Shown piece by piece: positions 1 through 10,800 of a DNA stretch of 64,000 nucleotides; position 1 is the first letter of the stretch; each line of letters opens with the position of its first letter. The position numbers were made by a program, and so were the translations under genes. The notes beneath the pieces are model-generated. The model did not search any database and had not been told where the DNA came from. It saw only the letters and a list, made by a program, of their open reading frames with translations. The stretch is from positions 15,737,485 to 15,801,484 of the forward strand of contig NC_088296.1 of assembly GCF_032854445.1 (NCBI RefSeq), read 5' to 3'. Source of the stretch: Liolophura sinensis. Its lineage: Eukaryota > Mollusca > Polyplacophora > Chitonida > Chitonidae.

Positions 1-244
1 CTCCCACCTTTGCTGTTACAGGGACAATGTGTCATGTATCGAGTATGGTACACATTAAGAGTCGCAGTACAAGGTTCATATCTATACCTGTATATATATA
101 ATAGCAAAACTGCGTATTTTTTTAGTTTTGGAGACCTTTGACATGTTGGTTTAATTCCGGCTTTAAACGAGAAGTATTTTGTATCCGCCAACTATCCTGG
201 ACATTGGAGCCTTGTTTGGTAACAATAAGGAAAATTAGATGAAA

Positions 245-565
245 TCTCTACAGGTTAAAAAAAATCCTACTGTACCATGTGACCTATCAGAAATGTTAGG
301 CAATTATTTTCGATTCCATTTATACTGTGAAATGGGATTTTGAAGAAGTTTCAGAAAAAGATATTTAGAGTTGAAGAAGTATGGAGAAAGTTTGTCAACT
401 TAAAAAGTTCCCGAAGCATAGGACTACCATGTGTGCCTCCTGACCACGACAAGACATGATCGCTAAATTAATTTGAGCAAGTGTGGCGTGATATTTTTGA
501 TGAGTCACATGACACGATATCACTTTTTATACGCTCCCCGCCAGTTGATTCTCCAACTGAAGGTG
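245..565 (+). repeat. Dispersed repeat R1, copy 1 of 3
   Basis: This stretch shares ordered blocks with 28235-28560 and 58955-59235: CTGTACCATGTGACCT, then a TTAGGCAA-like block, a CACATTTACTATAA-like block, a GGG-GTCTGA-like block, an AAAAGTTC-like block, and a CTCCAACT-like block near the end. All three copies lie on the same strand and are strongly diverged. No terminal inverted repeats, tRNA head or poly-A tail were seen, so the class is unknown. It does not encode an open reading frame shared between copies. Confidence 0.5.
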
Positions 566-738
566 TGTGGGTTTGCCCTCAGATTTCGCACGGCACTTAT
601 ACACGTATGTGTGGTCATCATATATTTAGATATAATTTTGCGCACGCTAATAAATCGTTGAATCAATTACCTAAGAAATCGTCCATTAAACCCGTTCCCT
701 GAGCTCTGACTGATAACATTTTCGTCGAACTAACGGGT

Positions 739-835
739 TAATCCGTTATAGATAACGGATTATTCCGTTCCTGAATACGGATTATTCCGTTCCTGAATAC
801 GGATTATTTCGTTAACAGGAACGGAATAATCCATT
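739..835. repeat. Direct and inverted repeat cluster
   Basis: A 22-bp unit beginning ACGGATTATTCCG occurs back to back at 755-776 and 777-798. A third, shortened copy starts at 799. The complement of the same core follows at 816-832 (CAGGAACGGAATAATCC). The stretch can therefore fold into a long hairpin or cruciform. Confidence 0.8.
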
Positions 836-1004
836 TGATACATAAAAATCGAATCCTCCGTCACTCAGGGAACGGATTTAACGGACCATTTCTTTGAGGG
901 CGATCAGTTAATCAACCAGTCATCCAACCAACGAACAAACCAATCAACCACTGCCCATGACCAAATCAATCAATCAATCAACTATATCAGTTAGTAAATT
1001 TGTA

Positions 1005-1318
1005 TTTACTCATTTATTTTTTTTATTTGATTGGTGCTTTACGCCATACTCCACAATATTTCACTTATACGACGAGGGCCAGCATTTTGGTGGGAGGAAA
1101 CCGGGCAGATCCCGGCCGAAACCCACGACCATCCGCAGGTTGCTGGAAAACCTTCCCACTTACGACGGCAGAGGAAGCCAGCATGAGCTGGGCTTGAACT
1201 CACAGCGATAGCATTGGTGAGGGGCAGCCCTCTCTCATGAAAATTTTTTTTTTCATGGATACACCTGGGCCATTACGCTGCGCTAGCGCGCTAACCAGCT
1301 GAGCCACGGAGGCCCCCT
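1005..1318 (-). mobile_element. SINE-A (tRNA-derived), near full length, antisense
   Basis: Read on the minus strand it starts with the tRNA-like head GGCCTCCGTGGCTCAGC. The conserved core follows (ACCTGCGGATGGTCGTGGGT, then a CACCA-AATGCTGG block), then the CGTATAAGTGAAATATT block and an A-rich tail. It is inserted inside an (AATC)n-type simple repeat running from about 900 to 1440. Reading frames here are only translated SINE. The head implies a Pol III type-2 internal promoter. Confidence 0.9.
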
Positions 1319-4300
1319 AGTAAGTTAGTAAGCCAGCCAAGCAGTTTCATGAATCAGTCAACCATTCAGTCAATCAGTCACTCAATCATATAGCCAATCA
1401 GTTAGACCTTCAGTTACTCACGTAATCAGTCAATCAGTTTCATCAGTCAAACCGACACTTACACATACCTCGCTCAGTCTCTTTCAAGACTCTTATAAGA
1501 ACAAAACAGAACAATGTTAGATCGTTTGTACTTTTTTTATTCCCCAATTAACCTGGTGTAGGCATTACAAAGGGAACGGAATGTATTCGAGTTCGTTCTT
1601 TGAGTATCAGTTAGGGTCACACTGATGGTCATACTGGTTTGGATTAAATATAGTTTATATAACTGTGTAATAATCCACCTTAGATGACACACTCAAACGT
1701 AAAGGATTCTGGGTACTGTACATTGCACTGACAACATTGTCACATTAAAAAGTGGAACTGTATCGTGATCGTTTTTTTTTTTTCAACTTTAACATTTAGA
1801 CATTTTCACCTTAAAAATATGGTCTTTGGAATGTTTCTGACCACTCACTGTCACAGGCATATTATATTTAGAATTGCTAAGCATTTTCACATAGGGCTCT
1901 GACTGTACAATACTCTTTAAACACATGATCAAAATCTGACAATCTTTACGACTCAATCTCTAACAATTTTCGTTACCAAGATCATCTTTGACATGCGGAA
2001 AATCTTTAACAGTCTTCAGAGTTCTTAACAACCGCAAAATCTCTAACCATCTTTACAAGTCTTGACTACTGAAAAATGTCTGACTGTCTTCAGAGTTCTT
2101 ATCAACCGGAAAATCTCTAACCATCTTTACAAATCTTGACTACTGGGAAATCTCTGACAGTTTTCAGAGTTCTTAACAATTGGAAAATCTCTAACAGTCT
2201 TCAGAGTTCTTAACATCCGAAAAAACATCTAACAGTTTTGAATTCTTAACATATATATAATATCTAAATGTTGTCACAATTTATAATATCTAAAATATCT
2301 AAAAAGTCGTCAGAATTGTTTACATCCGGTAAATATCTAATAAGTTTTCACAAATCTTTACAATATGGAAATCACCATAATTCCGGAATATATCTCAGAG
2401 TCTGCACTAATCTAAACATCAAAACAAGTCCCTAAAACTCTTCACACGTCCAAGCTTTTGCAGATTTCCATCCATATCATCTCAATTTTAACGCATAAAT
2501 ACAATTTTGGACATGACTTTTCGCACATTTAGAAAACTTTTTCACAAATAAATACATTGCATTTCTTCATATATAGCGAATATGTAGTAGTTAAATACAG
2601 GCAACGTTCATTCACAACATCTTTACAGTTTCCGAACTTCGGAAGAGAATAAAAACTTTCCATGAGGATTTTAAATGCCACTAAACTTTGAATATAACCT
2701 TCGAAACATTACAAAGACGTCTAAGATTCTCTTAAACAAATGAAACGTAGATTATGTATAATGTATAACTCGATGAACTTACACAAAACACAAAACAGGT
2801 GGTAAATACAGATCAGGAATACAACAAATAATTACATGTGGGTAGGCCAAAAAAACAGTTAACTGTCCGACAGTTAAATGCATATAAAGCATAAGAAACA
2901 AAAGGTTGCCATGCAAATATACATTGGGTAGAAACTTAAAGGTAGTCTTTCTTAGGAAATTTTAAGGATTGAATTTCATTGGTTTTCCAATTTTCTACTG
3001 GGTAGAAAATTTTGACAAATGTACTTTGGGAAATATCAAGCGGAGATATTTTTCTTCAGATTTTGACGGCAATACTTAATTTGAGTAGAAAAAAATTGGA
3101 CATAATATGCCTTGAAAATATATCAAGGAAGAGTATTCTTTTGGTTTTCCATACAAATACAATGGTTAGAAAGAGTAAACAGTAGGAAATTCCAAGCTAA
3201 ATATTCCTTTGGGTTAACAAGCAAATACAGTGGGTGGTACAACTGGGCAAAATGTACTGGTGGAAGGAAACATACCACCTGGAGCTATATCTTGCTAAGT
3301 AAAACATGCGGAGATCTGTCCTTTTAAATACCAATCGGAATTATTACTTTGGAATACAAATACCTTTTGATTAATTTACTGATATCTACTTGACGTATTA
3401 CGACACACGTAATTGATGATGTGGTGATGGCGGGGGGTGGGGGCGGGGGGCGGAAGCGGGGGGAGGTAGACAATATTACATGACGATTGACAGTTGTATA
3501 TGACTAGGGTGTATATAACATGGCGAAAAAGAGGACCTGAAAATGTAGGTGACAAGCCGCCATGTGCCATGGATTGGTTTTCTCAATTTCAAACATATTA
3601 TTTAAATAAATATTAAATATTAAGTTAAAATTACCATTGCCATTTTATCCCATCGTTCACCTGGCCCAATATTCTCGAAGCTGTCTAAGACTTTAGTCAC
3701 ACTTAGTCTTAAATTATGGGATTATTTCTGAACTTATATTTGAAGTTAAACGTTAATACTTAAGATTACCACAAAAGGAAACTCTAAGTATTAAGATTAA
3801 GAAAATCCCAAATTTAGTCATAACTTTAGCGCAGAAAACTGTTTTTAAAGTCAACACTAAGCCTAAATTAAGTCTTAGACAGCTTCGTGATCCCGGAACT
3901 TGGTATTTGTCAAACTATATAATCAAGGCTTTCTTAAAACATCAGTATTTCACAGTTTTTAATTGTGCACATTATAGACAATGAAATACTGAATATTACA
4001 TATAATCTGGGTGAAAAATAGCAGATAGTTTATGGGACGGTTTTAACGTTGCTGGGCAAATTTAACACCGTTTCACATGAGTATATAGGTACAAAACAAA
4101 GTTACTGGGCTATATATTCACATGTGCGTGTGCGATTGGCATGCTGGGAATTTGCCCGCATGGCATGGTATTACAACCATAACATAATTAACTCTTCATG
4201 ATTATGACAAATAGCGGCATAAGTTATAGGGGTTGGTAACGGCAGCATCAGCCACAGGTGGAACCACACACTCTAAAATAAGCGTCAATTGCGCATGTGT

Positions 4301-5755
4301 CACTTTTGAAAGCGAGGCTTTCATTGAATGACGTCACAGGGGGCCTTGCCTAAGACCAAGTCGTCATGCTAACATTTCACAAAAGGCACAGTAAAACATG
4401 ACACAAATGCATGGCTCACTATGTGTTTAGTCTGCAGTTACTCCAACATTTGGTATTGTTAAACAACTATATGAAATGTGTCTTAGTGATTTAAGTGGGA
4501 AGCTCTTACTTAATAATGATGTAGGTTGTAAAAATGTATATGTACACCAGATTTCCCTTGGTGTACCTAGACTGGATGCTTTAATACAAAATTTCAAAAA
4601 ACATAAATATATAAAAAAAAAAAAAACGCACTGGAATGTCGGTGGTTTCTGGAATGTTTTATTGTTCATTGTTGTTTCTCTCTGCAATGTATCAATAAAG
4701 ATGAAATTTTCCCCCATTTAATCCAGATAGTCGTGTGTGGATAACTATAAGAAATCATGACGGGCTATACACAACGAGGTTCAAATCTCAGTGGAAACAC
4801 AACGTAGTTTCCTGCTATAACGCTACCGTGTTTGTGTCCTTTCCATAACAGTGTTATGAATTCACGTACACCAAAATGCATGGCATTAAAACAGAGCAGT
4901 ATTAATACTATAGATTTTGTAAAAGATGATATAACACGGAAGTAAAATGTACTACAGGTTATGTAATACGTTAAAATGATAATTGTACTAACTAGTAAAA
5001 GAACTGCTTTAGGATAAAAACGTTTAAACAAATTTGTTTGAAAAGGTTACCCCAATATGTGCAAGCATTGTATATATCTTTGTTCTGGAATGTGTAAGTA
5101 ACAGAAAACATATAAATAAACAAAATACACACCATTGTCTCTAAATACACAAATTAAAGACAGGCACCCTTCAAATAAGTGGGCTGTAGATTCCTACCTT
5201 GCAAAACGACAAAAAGTGGAATTTCACATCAAAATGTGAAAACGTCTATCATAACAGGCAACAAACTCAGGGAATTTACTTGAGGACAACCGAGGAAAAA
5301 AATTGCATTTTTAAACATGCAAATGAAATTACATTGTTTAGGGAACATAAAAATAATTGCTTTTACACGTCCGCATATACTGATTTGCGTAAGTAGAAAA
5401 TTAGTTAAAATCAAATTACAACCGACATATATGTACATATAAATAATTTGTATATTATACCTGAATGGTATTGTTCAATCCGGATGGTTTTCTTACTGGG
5501 ACAATTTAAGATTCAGTATTGGTATTCTTCTACAAGTGACTAGTGTTCTTTATACGCTTTGCTTGGATTGACAGGTGGGACTTGTAGTCCGAAACAGGAA
5601 GTGTAGGCTTTTTGTCATCTGATGACATCCCTGAAAAATTCATTTGTCAAAACAATTTTTGCTTTTTTTGTTTTTTAAATCTTTTTTCTGTTTAACACAT
5701 GCGGCATTGCGCTTTAATTTAGTTTTATACCACAGACGTAATTTGACCAGTAGTG
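1319..5755. other. AT-rich spacer, no gene recognised
   Basis: Simple AATCAGTC-like repeats run to about 1445. Degenerate copies of a roughly 70-bp unit containing AAATCTCTAAC and TTCAGAGTTCTTAACA lie at about 1960-2240. A G-rich low-complexity stretch is at 3425-3465. A CRE-like TGACGTCA is at about 4330. Short reading frames in this interval have AT-driven composition and no splice or homology support. I see no supported exon. Confidence 0.6.
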
Positions 5756-5763
5756 AATGAAAA

Positions 5764-5795
5764 GCTATCGCGAGAGTTGGCTATCGCGAGAGTTG
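5764..5795. promoter_or_regulatory. Tandem TCGCGAGA elements (possible promoter)
   Basis: The 16-mer GCTATCGCGAGAGTTG occurs twice head to tail. TCGCGAGA is eight bases of the TCTCGCGAGA promoter palindrome known from animal core promoters. CpG-containing sequence follows for about 100 bp. No exon can be confidently attached to it. Confidence 0.3.
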
Positions 5796-6460
5796 TCACG
5801 GGAATTAGAGTATCTGCAAAAAATTCGTCGCGTTATGGATACGACTTACCCTCCAGGTGGCTGGCCGATTTTGAATGTGCTAGTTTTTGTGAAAGTCCTT
5901 GGTATGTAAATGTCAGAAGAGATGTTCAGATTTACAGTATTGCTGCTCTGAACTGTGAAAATCGTGTGTGTCCTTCCTAACAAGCACTATTGCAGTTCAA
6001 AACCGTGAACGACTGGCTTGGTCCTATACACGAAACCCTAGTGAGCAGTACTATACATCACAGCTGTTCACGCAGGCCGTGGCACTTCTATCACACCAAT
6101 GAATGTACTGGATGAAGAATCAGAACTGCTGTTCAATGGTTAGTCATGTCTGATCGTTATACAAGTGCAAACGGAACTGTGTCAAAAACCTGAACGTACG
6201 ATGCCCTGTAACACATTTGATATACCATATATGTTCGCTATATATACACATATATACACATATATATATATAGACATAAGTGTCTGGTACAGATGTAATG
6301 TAACCGTGGGACCTAATCAAATTGCTCCAGTGGGAGTATACGCCGGGACTTTGATTCCAGATACTTTGCATCCAGTGAAGCTCACAATCAGATCTCAGTC
6401 ATTGGGTATCAAAAGAACACATCGAGTGGAATAATGGAACGGTCTGTCTGGTATTGAGAG
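5796..6460. other. Spacer, no supported gene
   Basis: A plus frame at 5753-5980 and a minus-strand donor-like ACTTACC at about 5846 exist but do not form a convincing exon. A (TA)n/(CA)n-like tract lies at about 6235-6275. Confidence 0.4.
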
Positions 6461-6466
6461 TTTATT
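6461..6466 (-). terminator. Candidate poly(A) signal of the cytokine-like gene
   Basis: The plus strand reads TTTATT, i.e. AATAAA on the minus strand, about 990 bp after the TAA stop at 7457. It is the nearest canonical signal I noticed downstream of the last coding exon. The resulting 3' UTR would span about 6450-7456. Confidence 0.35.
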
Positions 6467-7456
6467 TGCTATTTGTAATGGTTTAAAGTTTTAACTGTCA
6501 CAATATTGTAAACTATATGAGCCCATGTCATGCTGTATAAATGAAAGTGAGTAACGCCTTCAGTTTTAAGTGGGCTCGTCTGCACATAAGAAAAAGATAG
6601 AGATGTGTATGGAGTAGTCAGTCGTCATTCGGTGTTCGTCATGTCGAAATGTGAGATACTGTGTTCTCAGCCGTCACTGGAAATGCTGAAATGTAAAGTG
6701 ACAGAAGAATAAAAGTGACAATGAAACGGAATCAGATTTTTTGATATAGTTCTTGGCTCCAGTGTCCATTATAGTTGTGTGGCGAACAGCTCTACAGAAG
6801 GACGGCAATGTTGATCATGTTGTTGTTGGTTTTTCATGGAGGGCTTTTTTGATCGTAAACAGGTCATTTTTTTTGTTCTGTGTTGTCTGAGCATAAAATG
6901 AGAGTTTTCGGTTCTTTTCAGGTTCCGCTATCAATCGTCGTGCAGTTGAACTTCCGTAGTTCTTATTCTCCGCAGCTTAACCACTATCAGCAGGTGTTAA
7001 ACTTCACGAGGACAACACATGCCGGTGATTCAAAAAGAGAAAATTCAAACAGGCAAAATTCACGATGACAAGCAAAACAGAACGGATAACGGAATCACAC
7101 GAAACACCTTTAAACATTTAGATCAAAATTGGCGTTGTTGAAGGCTTTTAGGTCACATGCATGGATGTCACAGTTGACTGATTTTCACGCGCAAAGTAGG
7201 TGTGTTTTCTGCTTTGTGTTTTGAAACTCTGATATTTTCGCCAATTCATCAAATGACGTGATACTCTGAGCCAAAACACTGTACTGATACATGGCGTTCT
7301 TAAAACTACTTTGAATTTGACAAATTTACAGTTCTACATTCCTTGTCTTGTAGAAAACTGAATTCCAGACCATCAAAAGAAATCTAAACAAATTCGATTG
7401 TCTCATAGGCCTAGCTTACAATTTACGAAGAACTGAGATGACGTATAAACGTCAAT

Positions 7457-7822
7457 TTACCTTTCTTCTCCAGAAACAGACGCCACAAATTCCTCCATTT
7501 TCTGCAGGTAATTATCAAGGTCCCGAAAGAGCAAGTAGACCCAGACGTCCAATGCGCCTGCGTGGTGCACCCGTCTCATCTGTGCCAGTTCTCGTACAAG
7601 TTGCGTGAGAGCCTCGATGTCGATCTGGACGGTCTCTTCCAGCGCCGCGTGCAATGTGCACAGAACGTTGTTAAGATGGCCGCGAACAAAACAGAGTTTT
7701 CTCTCGAGCGTATTGAGCCTGTGGTCTCGAAGGGCAATCTCATGTTGCTCTGCTTCATTCACAGACACGTAGAAACGTCTGAGATCATCCGCCATGAGAT
7801 GGAATGGTCTGTGATCCGTAGG
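7457..7822 (-). CDS. Cytokine-like gene, exon 3 (remaining helices, stop)
   Basis: The acceptor CTGTTACTCTGTTCCAG precedes CCT ACG GAT in phase 0. The exon gives 121 codons and a TAA stop. Codon use is GC-rich and non-repetitive. It encodes PTDHRPFHL, then MADDLRRFYVSVNEAEQ, a long helix with two cysteines (ERKLCFVRGHLNNVLCTLH), and the last helix WVYLLFRDLDNYLQKMEEF followed by only about ten residues. The stop overlaps a potential donor (AG then GTAAAT), so splicing to a further exon cannot be excluded. Confidence 0.75.
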   Translation of the reverse strand, partial: PTDHRPFHLMADDLRRFYVSVNEAEQHEIALRDHRLNTLERKLCFVRGHLNNVLCTLHAALEETVQIDIEALTQLVRELAQMRRVHHAGALDVWVYLLFRDLDNYLQKMEEFVASVSGEER

Positions 7823-10800
7823 CTGGAACAGAGTAACAGTTAGGTATTTATTGTTTAGATTAGTTTGAATCCGACTTTATTAGCGGACTGATGGCGGTTT
7901 TAAGGCGTGATATTTAAGTACATACATGGTACAGCAGACTGCTCCAGACTGTAGCGAATTCTGAACTATTGTGTTGCTGNNNNNNNNNNNNNNNNNNNNN
8001 NNNNNNNNNNNNNNNNNNNNNNNNNNNNNNNNNNNNNNNNNNNNNNNNNNNNNNNNNNNNNNNNNNNNNNNNNNNNNNNNNNNNNNNNNNNNNNNNNNNN
8101 NNNNNNNNNNNNNNNNNNNNNNNNNNNNNNNNNNNNNNNNNNNNNNNNNNNNNNNNNNNNNNNNNNNNNNNNNNNNNNNAACTATTGTGTTGCTGTTAAG
8201 TGAAATATTCTTGGGTACGGCGTAAAACCGCAATCAAGTAAATAAACAATTAAAAAAAAGTAAGTAACAATCAAACCATAAACTTTACCACCGTCACATA
8301 AGGGAACTATTTTCTATGTATGGTGAGGGAATCAGACCGAACTCGCAAGGAACTACATTATACTTCGCCAGGTAGCCAACACATCTCATGACAGCAGCCT
8401 GTAACAGGCGAGAGCTGGGTTCGAACACACGTTCTCGTTGGCCCAGAACCATAAAGATGGCACAGAGTATAACGGTGACAACCACGACTTACCACGGACT
8501 GTTCTCTCAGATCTACCGGAAGTCTTGTAAGATTGACGACACTAGCTGCACCTGAGTAAGTGAGGTTCACTCGACTCTCCTAAAAAAAAAGATTGATTGA
8601 TTGTTGTTTAATGGCCCGGGCACTCAGCTGTTCAAGCCCGGAGCAAAACCCCAGGCTTTTGATAAGTTACTGACCAACTTTCTGACGACGTACCATTGGA
8701 CCGTCACCGAAAGTAATGTAATTAAGACTTACAGCATAGATAAAAAAAAACAAAAAAAAAAAAAAAAAACAGAGAACCGACGATAGTGTGATAGATGTCA
8801 AATGGTCACGAGTAACCGGCGAAATACGGCCTCTTTTTTTTAAATTTTAAATTTTAAATTTACCTCATTTAGTGTTTTATTCTAACTCTTCATGTAAATA
8901 AATAAATAGTAGCAAATTACACACCCTCTAGCACCATGGCTTAAGCAGAATTAGGTAAAAAAAATGTAGTGAGAATATATGCAATTTATTAGATGTTAAT
9001 AGTCTAGAATTACTCAAAACTTATAGCGGTTGTGAGACGCCTTGAGATCTTGACTTTCTGCTATTTAGAAGGACTTTGAGAATAACGACTCTTAAAACAA
9101 AGTATTTGTGTTGTACAGTGGCCACGGAAAAGAAATATTTACTTCTTGTTTGTTTTATGAAGTACATATGGTAAAATTAGAAGGGCATGCTTAAAAGTAT
9201 ATTATTCTCCGCCTTGCCAGGTAACACTGATACACAGTACAGAGGTATTTGGTATTGTTTTTATAAACGAAAACAGTTTTCACAAGAAGTATAGGGACGG
9301 AACTTGCGAACATGTGCTCAGTTTCTTTTTTTTATTCACATTCATAGCAATGAACTTTAAAAACGTAACAACACATTGTTTTATTGGCCCTCAGAGTTTA
9401 GGGACTACCTTAGACTGTACTGTGAGAGCAGGCATATGGGGCTGATTTCACAAAGACATCTCTGATTTAAGTAAAAATTTAAAACATTGTCACAATGTTA
9501 AGTTTTCGGCACTTGAAGTTGACATTTTGACACAGTTGTCTTAAGACAACATTGATGTGGCGGTCAAAATTTTAATTTACAGGAATCAAAAATAAGCTCT
9601 AAAATCATATTTCAAATGTTTGATTTCAGTCAAAACTGGCTTTTTTGGAATCGGCCCCTGTTTAATTGATTAATGCTCAACACCGACCGCAAAAACTTTC
9701 CTTTCCATGAAGCAGGTAAGGTTTATAGGTGGTTGAAAAATTAGCGCTCCTAGAGCTGCTGGAAAACCTTCCCACGTACAGCCGGAGAGGAAGCTATCAT
9801 GAGCTGGACTTGAACTCACAGCGACCGCATCGATGAGAGGTTTCTTTGTCATTATGCTGCACTAGGGCGTTAACCAACTGAGCCACGGAGGCCCCTGGCG
9901 CCCGTAGCGAACCATAAACCTTCCCTGGGTACATTACAACCCTCCTGACAAAGCCACAACAAAAGCAACAACGGCTAGATTCGAACATGCAACCTCACTG
10001 GTCAAAGGCCTGATAGTTACAACATTTCAACGACTAAACTATCTACACAGAAGGCTTCGAGAATAATATTTTACCTTTAGAAATATAAGTACATCTAAAC
10101 CTTTGAGGTTATGGTCAATGAAACTGGAAAAAAGTTTATGAAAATGGAACTTTGTTTTTAGTGAATGAACAAAACTGTGCCAATAGCTTTGGGTCTTTTC
10201 GAAAATAGACGACATATAAATCCTACTATTATGGAATTTTAAAACAAAACTCTATAAAGTGTTATGACCTGACACACAATATATGAACTGTAGAGCTCTC
10301 ACGGCTGTAGCAGTCAGGGATAGGTTCCGATTAATTGTCATAAAATAAGACTAAAGATTGTAAAAAATAATTTAGTTTTAAAAAAAAATTTTTTTCATTG
10401 CTAAAGTAAACTAAATTAGCTAAAGTTTGAAATTATATATCAGTCTGAAACTTTTTTCTCAATGCACTTTACTTTCTCAATTTTTTGAAATCATAAATAA
10501 CTTACATAAAGGGATTTCAGCTCTCTCACTGCTTGGCGCAAGTAACCCAAGTTCCAGTGCAACGCAAACGATGTCGCTAGAGTTGTCGCCCTTGTTCCAG
10601 GAGGAAGTCTCGTGACGTTGCATGGCGTGACGGACTCGTGGGTCGCCTCAAATGGGTCTCTGCCAGCCTGGTCATGACATCTGTGACGAGAGTTAGCTCC
10701 ATGGCGACGATCCCTCAAAAACTGAACTATAGGCGGATAACTTCCGAGAAAAAATCCGGACGCGGACGACGATGTGAGAAAATGGTTTGTTATAATGCTT

